The translations under genes were made by a program, and so were the position numbers. From Lentihominibacter butyricus (GTDB lineage Bacteria; Bacillota; Clostridia; Peptostreptococcales; Anaerovoracaceae), in assembly GCF_025567305.1 (NCBI RefSeq), contig NZ_JAOQJP010000011.1, forward strand, positions 62,001-126,000: DNA of 64,000 nucleotides, in the 5' to 3' direction. The notes beneath the pieces are model-generated. The model did no database searches, was not told the DNA's origin, and was given only the letters and a program-made list of their open reading frames with translations. Positions 43,028 through 51,288 of the stretch are shown piece by piece. Numbering within the stretch: position 1 is the first letter of the stretch; the number at the start of each line of letters is the position of its first letter.

Positions 43028-43051
43028 TTTGTACACTATTGAGTGTACAAA
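43028..43051. promoter_or_regulatory. Perfect palindrome, candidate operator
   Basis: TTTGTACACT-ATTG-AGTGTACAAA lies between the ribbon-helix-helix-like gene and the next gene of the leftward series. A partly similar site (TGTACTGTTGAGTGT) lies near 43652-43666. A likely binding site for the small protein at 43066. Confidence 0.5.
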
Positions 43052-43065
43052 AGAGAAAAGAGGGC

Positions 43066-43254
43066 TTAATTACCCTCGAAAATCTCCCGGAGCCATTCGC
43101 GGTTGTTTATGCCTTTTTTCTTCGCTTCCTCTAAGCTTTTGATTATGTCTGCATCTTCGTTGATTCGTAAAGCGATATTCACTTTCTTGTATGTCTTTGC
43201 ATCATATTTAGCGTTTGCCTCGGCTCTTGCTGGGGTGTATTCTCTTTTTCCCAT
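43066..43254 (-). CDS. Ribbon-helix-helix-like DNA-binding protein
   Basis: 62 aa. KKVNIALRINEDADIIKSLEEAKKKGINNREWLREIF has the strand-helix-helix form of small RHH regulators. GGGAGGTGA ribosome site. First gene of the leftward accessory series. Confidence 0.6.
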   Translation of the reverse strand: MGKREYTPARAEANAKYDAKTYKKVNIALRINEDADIIKSLEEAKKKGINNREWLREIFEGN

Positions 43255-43282
43255 TGAATCACCTCCCGGCGTGTGTTATAAT
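43254..43282 (+). promoter_or_regulatory. Promoter of the type I antisense RNA
   Basis: TTGAAT (43254-43259), 17-bp spacer, TATAAT (43277-43282), reading toward the 3' end of the small toxin gene. Confidence 0.7.
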
Positions 43283-43288
43283 CTATAT

Positions 43289-43375
43289 AACAAAAGGCGA
43301 GCCGTTGAAAATGGCTAACCGCAAGGGTTATAGAATAACCGCCCGGTTTGAAGTGTGTGGGCGGTTATTTCTTTA
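43289..43375 (+). ncRNA. Candidate antisense RNA antitoxin (type I)
   Basis: About 85 nt from the promoter above to a terminator formed by AATAACCGCCC / GGGCGGTTATT followed by TCTTT. It contains AATGGCTAACCGCAAGGGTT, a sequence I associate with RNAs beside holin-like toxins in Firmicutes prophages (from memory). It overlaps the end and 3' UTR of the toxin gene on the other strand, as in txpA/RatA. Confidence 0.6.
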
Positions 43376-43442
43376 TATTCAGTATTCCAACTATCACTAA
43401 CCCAAAGGTCAAGATAATCATTAATTCTTCATATGTAGAAAT
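43365..43442 (-). CDS. Holin-like type I toxin (TxpA-like), ATT start
   Basis: 25 aa: STYEELMIILTFGLVIVG and a KK end, matching the 'putative holin-like toxin' family (STYE..., one membrane helix, Lys end). A perfect AGGAGGT lies 6 nt before the ATT that aligns with the usual first codon. In-frame upstream there is a stop with no ATG, GTG or TTG after it. AUU initiation would keep expression low. The TAA lies in the shared bidirectional hairpin. Confidence 0.6.
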   Translation of the reverse strand: MSTYEELMIILTFGLVIVGILNIKK

Positions 43443-43824
43443 GTTACCACCTCCTGTATATGCGATTCAGGTTTTACACTGTAACTGCAGGTATATCGGA
43501 TGTGGTTAACCACCATCGAACTTCACGCCTTTTGTTGTCTTATTCATTCATCGTTTTGTCGGGTCTTGCCCGCCGGAGTTAATGCCAATTTCTCGCGTCC
43601 GGTGATCTCTGTATTCGCTTTTTCCTTTGCTGTGACTTAATCTTACACCTGTGTACTGTTGAGTGTCAAGAACTTTTTGCAGATTTGTTTTGTATTTATT
43701 TTCGTACAAGTCTGCAAACGTTGGAATATCAACAAAAATAAACAATTTATTATGGAGAAATGATATAATTATATCGTGGAAAAAGTCAAAAGGCATATTA
43801 TCATTTCTTTTCTTTTCTTGAATC

Positions 43825-43854
43825 AAGAAGACTGTCAGCGATGGCGGTCTTCTT
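43825..43854 (+). terminator. Hairpin ahead of terS
   Basis: AAGAAGAC / GTCTTCTT stem with a 14-nt loop, followed by TCATTT. Upstream, 43443-43824 has no gene I can support; it holds a TATAAT at 43764-43769 and a TTTGCAGA / TCTGCAAA inverted repeat. Confidence 0.5.
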
Positions 43855-43877
43855 TCATTTACAAAGGGGGTGAGGGC

Positions 43878-44528
43878 ATGGCATTAAATCAATATGACAG
43901 AGGAAGCAAGAACAACGGGCCGAACGCCCACAAGAAAGGGAACCGGACACCGGGGCAGCCGCGAAACGGGGCAGGACTGGCGGAGATCAGCCGCATGGAG
44001 TCGGCGCGCATTGCAAAATATAACGAGATAGCAGAGAAGCAACGCAGGGCGAAGAAATATAAACAGGAAGATCTGGCAGGGGCAATGGATCGGATTCAGG
44101 ACTACATAATAGAACAGACCGATGCAGAAAAGCCGCTGACAATATCGGGAATGATTCGGGCGGCGGGCATCAGCAAAGCAACATGGTATGAAATGCTTCG
44201 GGGTGACTATGATTACAGACTATATGAATACTGTGATATGCATGATATAGATATAAATACCATAGATAGAACAACAACTACAGTCGTAACTGATGGCGAA
44301 GGTAACAGAATAGCGCTTATTACGTGGTCAGAGGCACTGCAAAAAGCCGTCCTAGCGGTAGAGGAACAGACCGAAGAACGGCTGTATTCCAAGGGTCGAG
44401 TGGGTGATATCTTCAGCTTGAAAGCACTGCACGGATGGCAGGAAGACCAAGCGCCGCAGACGGTAAATCAAACACTTGTAATTGCTACAGAAGAACAGGC
44501 GCGCAAGGCTATAGATCTGTTGAAATAG
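43878..44528 (+). CDS. terS: Terminase small subunit
   Basis: 216 aa DNA-recognition subunit of packaging. N-terminal basic, Gly/Asn-rich region (GSKNNGPNAHKKGNRTPGQP), then a helix-turn-helix region TISGMIRAAGISKATWYEMLRGDYD. Start at ATG 43878 after AAAGGGGGTGAGG. Recognised mainly from its place before terL. Confidence 0.7.
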   Translation: MALNQYDRGSKNNGPNAHKKGNRTPGQPRNGAGLAEISRMESARIAKYNEIAEKQRRAKKYKQEDLAGAMDRIQDYIIEQTDAEKPLTISGMIRAAGISKATWYEMLRGDYDYRLYEYCDMHDIDINTIDRTTTTVVTDGEGNRIALITWSEALQKAVLAVEEQTEERLYSKGRVGDIFSLKALHGWQEDQAPQTVNQTLVIATEEQARKAIDLLK

Positions 44529-44542
44529 AAACATTTCCGTTA

Positions 44543-44773
44543 ATGCAAATTATCGGAATAGTTAACGAAACGCCTGAATACGTTGAAAACACTGAGGTTG
44601 AAGCTGTTTTGAAGCGGATGTGCGGTTGCGTGGTATACATTGCACGCATGAATAATATACAATACGATGTATATACATACGCAAAAGGTGCAATTATTCC
44701 CGAAGAAATACAATGCTTGTTGCATAACCAATGCATAACACACCGGCCCGCACCTGCTACGGGTGGGAAGTGA
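44543..44773 (+). CDS. Possible small protein between terS and terL
   Basis: 76 aa; MQIIGIVNETPEYVENTEVE. No ribosome site is seen and no family is recognised, so this may be chance. Confidence 0.25.
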   Translation: MQIIGIVNETPEYVENTEVEAVLKRMCGCVVYIARMNNIQYDVYTYAKGAIIPEEIQCLLHNQCITHRPAPATGGK

Positions 44774-44835
44774 TGGCGTAGGGTGTGGGGTGTGAGTGGC
44801 TTTGATCCGCTTTCCTATTTCCGTACAGGTCGAAG

Positions 44836-44944
44836 CGTGAAGCGGTGCCCCAGAGCGGCGGGGCATACAGTGGAGTATTGGATGTGGGGGAGTATCTCGC
44901 ATACACACCCCAATAAAAAACATCCAATTTCCAGACACCTTGCC
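44836..44944 (+). other. GC-rich structured region between terS and terL
   Basis: Two hairpins: TGCCCC / GGGGCA near 44847-44867, and a nested stem ATTGGATGT / ACATCCAAT (about 44878-44931) with an inner TGGGG / CCCCA. It could be a packaging site or a structured RNA. Position between the two terminase genes is unusual. Confidence 0.4.
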
Positions 44945-44962
44945 AAAATTTTTTAGAATATA

Positions 44963-44990
44963 AAAAAGGAGTTGAAACAGGCTCCTTTTT
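44963..44990 (+). terminator. Intrinsic terminator before terL
   Basis: AAAAAGGAG / CTCCTTTTT with a loop of about 9 nt. A second small hairpin CCTCG-AAAT-CGAGG follows at about 44996-45009. Confidence 0.65.
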
Positions 44991-45017
44991 AATTACCTCG
45001 AAATCGAGGCAGTATAT

Positions 45018-45100
45018 GGCGGTGTAGCTCAGTTGGGAGAGCGGAGGGTCTGGTCTATGTGGGATCTTCATGGTCGGTGGTTCGAGTCCGCCCGCTGCCG
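45018..45100 (+). tRNA. tRNA-like sequence with abnormal anticodon region
   Basis: Acceptor GGCGGTG / CGCTGCC, D arm GCTC...GAGC and T arm GGTGG-TTCGAGT-CCGCC fold well. The part between the D and T arms is 32 nt (about 22 in ordinary tRNAs) and gives GAGGGTC / GATCTTC around a 12-nt loop instead of a normal 7-nt anticodon loop. No CCA is encoded. Probably a decayed or structural tRNA mimic. Confidence 0.5.
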
Positions 45101-45145
45101 AATAATTTGAACGTGAAAGTATAGCTTAGGGATATAGGTGAAGTC

Positions 45146-46639
45146 ATGGCAACAGCACAAGAGGCGTATTTGCAGAACGTACAAGCCAATTACAGGTTTT
45201 TCTGCTATCACGCACACAACAATGGGAGAAGCGACGATGATTTGCTGTGGCAGCCAAGCAGATTCCACAGGTTCTTGTGTGATAAAGCGCAGGAGTTTGT
45301 AGAAAAGCCGACAGATAAGGCATATGAGATACTGATTTTGAATACGCCGCCCCAGCACGGTAAATCAACAACCATAACAGCGACATTTCCGGCATGGTAT
45401 CTGATGAAAAATCCAGACAGCAAAGTCATCGTGACATCATACGGTGATAGTTTGGCGCAGAGATTTGGAAAGCAGAATCTTGACAAGGTGAAAGAACATG
45501 GCAAGATCTTCGGGGTCTCACTCGACAGGAAAAAAGCGAATGCAACGGAGTTTCGTATAGCAAAGCATACAGGAGTCATGATATCTGCAGGATATGGCTC
45601 AGGCTTAACTGGAAACCCTGCCGATTTGATAATAATAGACGACCCTGTAAAAAATAGAGCCGAAGCTGATTCGGAGACTGACAGAAATAAAAAGTGGGCT
45701 GATTATATTGATTCGATTGAGTCGCGTATATCAGCAGGCGGAAAAATAATCTTGATAATGACTCGTTGGCATGAAGATGACCTTGCGGGCAGGCTGATGG
45801 AACACTATGAGGATCGAACGACAGTGATAAACCTTCCGTGCGAGGCGGAAGAAAATGATCCTTTAGGGCGCAAGATAGGTGAGGCATTGTGTCCGGAAAT
45901 CGGCAAAGGCGATGCGTGGCTTGCGGACTTTAAAGCTTCACATATGACTGAAGAAGGCATGCGCTCATGGAACGCATTGTATCAAGGACATCCATCGGCT
46001 CGTGAGGGCAATATGCTCAAACGAGAGTGGTGGCAGTATTACAACAGGTCAGATTATGACGAGGGAAAATTAACTTTTGACAATATGTTGCTGTCGGTGG
46101 ATGCAACGTTTAAGGACGGAGAAAAGAATGACTATGTAGCTATGGAAGTATGGGGGAAAAAGGGCCCGCGGCTTTATCTTGTGGACCTTGTGAATGAACA
46201 CTTGAACTTTCCTGACACGATACGAAAGATACGCATAGTCAAGGCAATATATCCGGAAATGTTTATCACGCTTATAGAAGATAAGGCAAACGGTACAGGA
46301 ATCATCCAGATGCTAAAGAAAGATGTCATGGGAATCATACCGGTGACGCCGGATGCATCAAAAGAGGCCAGGGTAAATGCCGTTGCGCCGGTGATAGAAG
46401 CGGGCAATGTATATTTGCCGCGAGACAAAGGGTTTACATTTAAGTTTGTAGACCAGTGCGCATCGTTTCCGAACGGAAAGCACGACGATATGGTTGATAG
46501 CATGACACAGGCAGTGTCGAGGCTTGCTTTTAGTCGTGCCGTGCGAAAAATGGAGCGCAAGGCAAAGCGAGGAGACAAATATTTTTCATTACCGAAGCGC
46601 AGGAAAACGGGAAGAGGTGAAAAAATCAATGTTATATGA
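45146..46639 (+). CDS. terL: Terminase large subunit
   Basis: 497 aa packaging motor. ATPase: Walker A NTPPQHGKS (about 69-77), Walker B LIIIDDP (about 163-169), coupling IMTRWHEDD. Nuclease: VDATFKDG (about 318), EDKANGTG, and HDDMVDSMTQA near the end. Lies about 0.6 kb after terS. Confidence 0.95.
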   Translation: MATAQEAYLQNVQANYRFFCYHAHNNGRSDDDLLWQPSRFHRFLCDKAQEFVEKPTDKAYEILILNTPPQHGKSTTITATFPAWYLMKNPDSKVIVTSYGDSLAQRFGKQNLDKVKEHGKIFGVSLDRKKANATEFRIAKHTGVMISAGYGSGLTGNPADLIIIDDPVKNRAEADSETDRNKKWADYIDSIESRISAGGKIILIMTRWHEDDLAGRLMEHYEDRTTVINLPCEAEENDPLGRKIGEALCPEIGKGDAWLADFKASHMTEEGMRSWNALYQGHPSAREGNMLKREWWQYYNRSDYDEGKLTFDNMLLSVDATFKDGEKNDYVAMEVWGKKGPRLYLVDLVNEHLNFPDTIRKIRIVKAIYPEMFITLIEDKANGTGIIQMLKKDVMGIIPVTPDASKEARVNAVAPVIEAGNVYLPRDKGFTFKFVDQCASFPNGKHDDMVDSMTQAVSRLAFSRAVRKMERKAKRGDKYFSLPKRRKTGRGEKINVI

Positions 46640-46883
46640 TGTGATTTTTGTAATATTGGGGCTTTATGCAGTGTTTAGTCCCGTCGTCGTTGTGTATGGC
46701 ATAAAACTCGGGTACAGACTTGCAAGTGAAGGGGAAAGTGTAAGCAAGGAGCCTGTTTTTTCTCTTCCGAAGCGGAAAAAGAAACCCAGGATGCCGGATG
46801 AAATGAGGAACGATTTAACGATACTTCAGAATATAGCAACTTATGACGGAACATCAAACGGTCAGAGGAAGATAAATGAGTAA
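46629..46883 (+). CDS. Small membrane protein between terL and portal
   Basis: 84 aa; one hydrophobic segment (VIFVILGLYAVFSPVVVVYG) and a basic middle SLPKRKKKPR. Start at ATG 46629 inside the terL end. Unknown function. Confidence 0.55.
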   Translation: MLYDVIFVILGLYAVFSPVVVVYGIKLGYRLASEGESVSKEPVFSLPKRKKKPRMPDEMRNDLTILQNIATYDGTSNGQRKINE

Positions 46884-48546
46884 TAAATTTTGGGAAAGAT
46901 ACGAAAAAGGTCTCGATTACATTCAGAAGAAGCGGCTCATAGATAGAACGAATAAAAATTGGAACTTTTATTCGGGAAAACAGTGGGACGGCATAGAAAG
47001 CGGTAGTGAAGAACTGCCGTTTTTAAATTTCATAAAGCCGACAATTAAACATAAGGTATCGACGGTATCACAGAACAACATGGTGGCAAACTACTCGGAT
47101 GCAGAGGGCAGGGAAGAACTGGCAGAGTTTTATGATAAATGCAATACACTGTTTTCCGCATGCTGGGAAAGAGCTAATGAAGATCTTGAATTGTGGTCCA
47201 CAATGAAAGAAGCGGCTGTTACAGGTGATGGGATACAGTATTTCGGGACTGCCGATGTCGGCGACATGCAGAGATTGCCGAACACATCAGTTTTTTACGG
47301 AGATGAGTCACAGCCTAATATACAGCTGCAGCCATACGTGATAATACAGGAGCGTTTGGCTGTTGGAAAAATCAAAGCGATTGCGGAAGAAAATGGTTTG
47401 TCGAAAGAAGAAATCGATCAGATAGTTCCGGATCGGGAAACTGAGCACATGGTCGGGAATCGTGATGAAGTGGAAGACAGCAGCACTTCAGATGAATCAA
47501 AAGCGACATGCATAATACACCTCGAGAAAAAAGACGGGATAGTTCATGTTGCGAGAGCTACAAAAACGGTAGTATTTCAGCCTGAGAAAGCGATCAGAGT
47601 GATAAATTCGGATGGTTCAGACGGTAGAGGTATGACGTTATATCCTTTATTGAAAATATCGTGGGAGGATTTTCCTAACTCGGCAAGAGGGCTATCAGAA
47701 GTCGAACAGCTCATACCGAATCAGCTTGAAATAAATAAAACGCTTGCCCGACGAAGCATGATAATAAAACTCACCGCATATCCAAGGATAGCGTACGACG
47801 GAACAGTTATAGCAAACCCAGAAGATCTGGAAAAGGTCGGTGCTCCGATAGAAATGCAGTCCGGAGGAGTGCAGAGCGTGAATCAGGCGATCGCCTATCT
47901 CAATCCGGCACAAAGTAATTCTGACCCGAAGAATTATGCAGACGATTTATTGAGCATATCTCAGGAGTTATCAGGAAGTGGTGAAACTGCGATGGGTAAT
48001 ATAAATCCAAACAGGGTTGCCGCGTCGGCGATCATTGCCATAAGAGATCAGGCTGCACTGCCTTTGAATGAACAGGTTGCCAAGATGAAAACGTTTGTCG
48101 AGGATATGGCAAGGTTGTGGATAGAGATATGGGCTGTATACAACCCTAACGGACTTGATGTGCTTGTGGAGAGGATCGATGAAAAGACGGGCGAAAAGCA
48201 CAAGGTTCTTGAAAAAATAACCAAGAAAGAGATCGATGAGATGCGTCCGGATATAAGGGTTGATACGTCACAGGACAATCCATGGACGAAAGAGGCAGAG
48301 CAAAACTGGCTTGATAATGTTCTTGAAAAAGGGCATATCCAGTTTGATGAATATATTGAGGCATCGCCAGAACATGGTATCGTGCCGAAGAATAAAATGC
48401 AGGCGATATTAGATGAGCGTAAAGCTGAGCAAAGACGTCAAATGGAACTAGAAGGAAATATGTTAAAGCAAACCGAAGGAGATGCTATGGCGCAAGCCAC
48501 AGCAGCATGGGAGGCACAAGATGGTAACAGTGGACAGGCGATGTAG
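46876..48546 (+). CDS. Portal protein (P22-like)
   Basis: 556 aa. FYSGKQWDG, LPFLNFIKPTIKHKVSTVSQNN, a middle SWEDFPNSARGLSEVEQLIPNQLEINKTLARR and a long C-terminal helical tail fit podovirus portal proteins. It forms the dodecameric DNA entry ring. Lies after terL. Confidence 0.85.
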   Translation: MSNKFWERYEKGLDYIQKKRLIDRTNKNWNFYSGKQWDGIESGSEELPFLNFIKPTIKHKVSTVSQNNMVANYSDAEGREELAEFYDKCNTLFSACWERANEDLELWSTMKEAAVTGDGIQYFGTADVGDMQRLPNTSVFYGDESQPNIQLQPYVIIQERLAVGKIKAIAEENGLSKEEIDQIVPDRETEHMVGNRDEVEDSSTSDESKATCIIHLEKKDGIVHVARATKTVVFQPEKAIRVINSDGSDGRGMTLYPLLKISWEDFPNSARGLSEVEQLIPNQLEINKTLARRSMIIKLTAYPRIAYDGTVIANPEDLEKVGAPIEMQSGGVQSVNQAIAYLNPAQSNSDPKNYADDLLSISQELSGSGETAMGNINPNRVAASAIIAIRDQAALPLNEQVAKMKTFVEDMARLWIEIWAVYNPNGLDVLVERIDEKTGEKHKVLEKITKKEIDEMRPDIRVDTSQDNPWTKEAEQNWLDNVLEKGHIQFDEYIEASPEHGIVPKNKMQAILDERKAEQRRQMELEGNMLKQTEGDAMAQATAAWEAQDGNSGQAM

Positions 48547-48712
48547 TGCTTGCAATGGAGAGATGTTCTTGGATCATGTCAGAACACAAGGTAAAGAAAC
48601 GATTTTATATTACTCTTGTATGAATCCAAGCTGCAGGGAGCATGGCAAAGCGTACTCGTTGCTGGGCGAAGAAGAACAATCACAAATAAAGCCAAAAGAG
48701 CAGGCGATATAG
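48521..48712 (+). CDS. Zinc-ribbon small protein
   Basis: 63 aa with RRCSACNGEM and SCMNPSCREHG, a Cys4 zinc ribbon. GGGAGG ribosome site; overlaps the portal end by 26 bp. Confidence 0.6.
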   Translation: MVTVDRRCSACNGEMFLDHVRTQGKETILYYSCMNPSCREHGKAYSLLGEEEQSQIKPKEQAI

Positions 48713-48741
48713 CCTGTTTTTTTATAGAAAGGAGATTCTAA

Positions 48742-49455
48742 ATGGGATTTGAAACAAGCGTAGAAATGACGGAAGTCGCTGAACCGTCGACTGAAAGCGC
48801 AGAAAATCAGGAAGTCGCTGAACCTGAGCAGACATCGCAGGAGACCACGGAAGGTGGAAAGACAGAAGCAGACGCCGCTTTTGCAGAAATGCGCAGAGCA
48901 AAACAAGAAGCTGAAAGAGAGCGAGATGAAGCTCAACGCGCATTGGCTGAAAAAGAGGCGAATGAAGCTGCCAAGCGCAGTGTTTTTAAAAACATTGCAG
49001 GAAGCGAGAACGCAGATGTAGACGCACTCGCTGAAGCTTTGGGAGTAGATGCTGACGATGTTATGGCTAGCATAAATGCCGAGCAGGAAGCTGCCAGAAG
49101 AAATTCCGAGATGGAAAGTCTCAGAAAACAGGTAGCGGACTTATCGGCAGAAAAGCAGGTGAACGAAAACATTAAGGAGCTGCAGGAACTCGATCCGTCG
49201 ATTAAAGACGTAAATGACCTGGGCAAAGAGTTTGTTGATTATGTAAGCAAGGGGCTTACGGTGAAACAAGCGTATTTTGCCATCAAGGGAGAGGAAATCG
49301 CTACAAAAGCGACGCCTCCGCAGCCCATAGGCAAGGTGAATAACCAGCCGCCTGAAAAGGATTTCTTTACTGAAGCAGAAGTAGATGCCATGACAGAGGA
49401 GCAGCAAAGAGCTAATGCAAAGAAAATCTTGGACTCGATGCCAAGATGGAAGTAA
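48742..49455 (+). CDS. Capsid scaffolding protein
   Basis: 237 aa, highly charged and coiled-coil (AFAEMRRAKQEAERERDEAQ), acidic N-terminus, basic end SMPRWK. Place between portal and coat and composition indicate scaffold. Confidence 0.75.
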   Translation: MGFETSVEMTEVAEPSTESAENQEVAEPEQTSQETTEGGKTEADAAFAEMRRAKQEAERERDEAQRALAEKEANEAAKRSVFKNIAGSENADVDALAEALGVDADDVMASINAEQEAARRNSEMESLRKQVADLSAEKQVNENIKELQELDPSIKDVNDLGKEFVDYVSKGLTVKQAYFAIKGEEIATKATPPQPIGKVNNQPPEKDFFTEAEVDAMTEEQQRANAKKILDSMPRWK

Positions 49456-49465
49456 GGAGTAATAA

Positions 49466-50299
49466 ATGGGCACACAGAAATTTAAGCCTATAGTATGGGC
49501 AACACAGTTCCAGGAAGACCTCGATTTAGCGTGCGTCTTCAAGGAAAACACTAATAGCGAATATGAAGGTCTTGCAAAAGAACCGGGAGATTCGGTCAAG
49601 ATCCTTGGTATCGGAAAGCCAACGGTTCGTACATGGAGTGACGGTAAGCTTCATGCGTTAGATACAGCAGAAGATGTGGAAGATATTTCAATGACTATGC
49701 CGGTCAATCAGGTTGCGGATTTCAACTTTAAAGTCGGTGATCTGGACAAAGCACAGAGTGCAGGCAAAGGGTCTATTTTGTCAGCATACATGTCTGAAGC
49801 AAAAGATGTTGTAGCCGAAAAGATGGATGGCTTCATTGCAGCTTTCGCCAAAGACAAGAATGTAAAGGTTGCTGAAACGGCTTCGTCAGCACTTACAAAG
49901 GACACCATTCTTGATTTCATGGATAAAGGGCTTTTAACGCTTTTGAAAAACAATGTATCAAGAAATACGGAAATAACTCTTACGGCTCCACCTTGGTTCA
50001 TCATGATGGTAAAGCAGGCATACGTACATCTTGATACCAACAACTCAGAGATGATGAAAAACGGTAGGGTTGGAAAATATGGCGGGATGATCCTGAAAGA
50101 GTCAAACAACGTGTACAATGACGGAACGCATGACTACATTCAGGTGAAAACGAACAGGGCGATTTCCTTTGTAAATCCGCATGTACATATGGAGCCATAC
50201 AGACCGGAAGGCTACTTTGCAGATGCCGTAAAGGGCTATGCTATTTACGATGGCAAAGTAACAAGGCCGAAAGAAATCGTTACCCTGAAAGCGAAATAA
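49466..50299 (+). CDS. Major capsid protein (P22 coat-like)
   Basis: 277 aa. KPIVWATQFQEDLDLACVF near the start, GDSVKILGIGKPTV, and LTAPPWFIMMVKQAYVHLDTN are typical of P22-coat-like HK97 folds in Gram-positive phages. AAGGAG ribosome site. Confidence 0.85.
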   Translation: MGTQKFKPIVWATQFQEDLDLACVFKENTNSEYEGLAKEPGDSVKILGIGKPTVRTWSDGKLHALDTAEDVEDISMTMPVNQVADFNFKVGDLDKAQSAGKGSILSAYMSEAKDVVAEKMDGFIAAFAKDKNVKVAETASSALTKDTILDFMDKGLLTLLKNNVSRNTEITLTAPPWFIMMVKQAYVHLDTNNSEMMKNGRVGKYGGMILKESNNVYNDGTHDYIQVKTNRAISFVNPHVHMEPYRPEGYFADAVKGYAIYDGKVTRPKEIVTLKAK

Positions 50300-50312
50300 G
50301 GAGGAATAGAAG

Positions 50313-50657
50313 ATGGCAGATAAGACTGTAACTGTAAATAGAACTGCAAAGCCTAATTCACCGGTGAAAATAACACCGGTGACAGCGGCTGCAAATGATA
50401 TATTCGTTGTACCGTGCGATTTTAAGGACGAGCATACCATGTTCATAGCGACTGCGGAAACTGCGACGAGCATTGTGATTCAGGCGGGAGATGGGTATGC
50501 AGCTGTGAACCCGGAAACGATTTCCGTACCGGTTGGCACGAGCGTATTTACCGTAGATTCTGCAAGGTTTAAGTATCTGACAGGAACTAATAAGGGTAAA
50601 ATGCTTATAAAGGCAAGCGGAGCTGTAGACCTGTCGGTCGTAGAAGCGAGAGTATAA
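50313..50657 (+). CDS. Head decoration-like protein
   Basis: 114 aa, nearly all beta (MFIATAETATSIVIQAGDGYAAV). Located just after the coat gene, so a head decoration or minor head protein is likely. Confidence 0.5.
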   Translation: MADKTVTVNRTAKPNSPVKITPVTAAANDIFVVPCDFKDEHTMFIATAETATSIVIQAGDGYAAVNPETISVPVGTSVFTVDSARFKYLTGTNKGKMLIKASGAVDLSVVEARV

Positions 50658-50703
50658 GGATGGGAGGGGACTTTCCCCTCCTTTTTCAAATGAGGTACAA
50701 CTT

Positions 50704-51288
50704 ATGAACTATGGGGAATTAAAGGAACAGATACGCGACTTAGGCTTTGCCGAAGATGAAGAACTCGACGAGTTTGGTGATGTTGTGCCTAATGGCATAA
50801 ACAGAGCAATAACAGAGATAAATCTAACAGTAGTTCCCAATGTTGGCACATACATTATTGAGCAGGACGGTACGGAAGACGGAATTTTGTATTACGATAT
50901 GGACGAACTTACTGCTGATGATGTAGGCAGATTCTTAGAGTTTGCTGACATACCTGTAATGGTTGGCGATGGCGAATATAAGCGATTCAACGATTTCGAA
51001 ATTGAGAACGATAAAATTCTCGTAATCGACGGAAGTATAAAAGGACGGTTCAAGATTTTCTACAAGAAAGCCCATACGCCTTTTACCGTGGAGACCTCGG
51101 ATGATACAGAGCTTGAGTTGCCCCTGAAAGCGCATCACCTTGTACCGCTTCTGGCAAGCTATTACATATGGCTCGAAGACGAAAAGACGAAAGCTGTAGA
51201 TTATTATAATCAGTACGACAAACTCGTGCAGGAAATAAAATCAAACGCAGCGAAGCCTAGGGCAAGAATATTGTCAGGAGGGATGTAG
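50704..51288 (+). CDS. Head completion/tail adaptor (P22 gp4-like)
   Basis: 194 aa. MNYGELKEQIRDLGFAEDEELDEFGDVVPNGINRA and a C-terminal helical region PLLASYYIWLEDEKTKAVDYYNQYD resemble phage adaptor proteins that extend the portal. Function mainly from order. Confidence 0.6.
   Translation: MNYGELKEQIRDLGFAEDEELDEFGDVVPNGINRAITEINLTVVPNVGTYIIEQDGTEDGILYYDMDELTADDVGRFLEFADIPVMVGDGEYKRFNDFEIENDKILVIDGSIKGRFKIFYKKAHTPFTVETSDDTELELPLKAHHLVPLLASYYIWLEDEKTKAVDYYNQYDKLVQEIKSNAAKPRARILSGGM

Noticed and set aside
43548..43826. Leftward 92-codon frame upstream of terS
   Set aside because: No ribosome site, an unlikely composition and overlap with the terS leader region; no family recognised.
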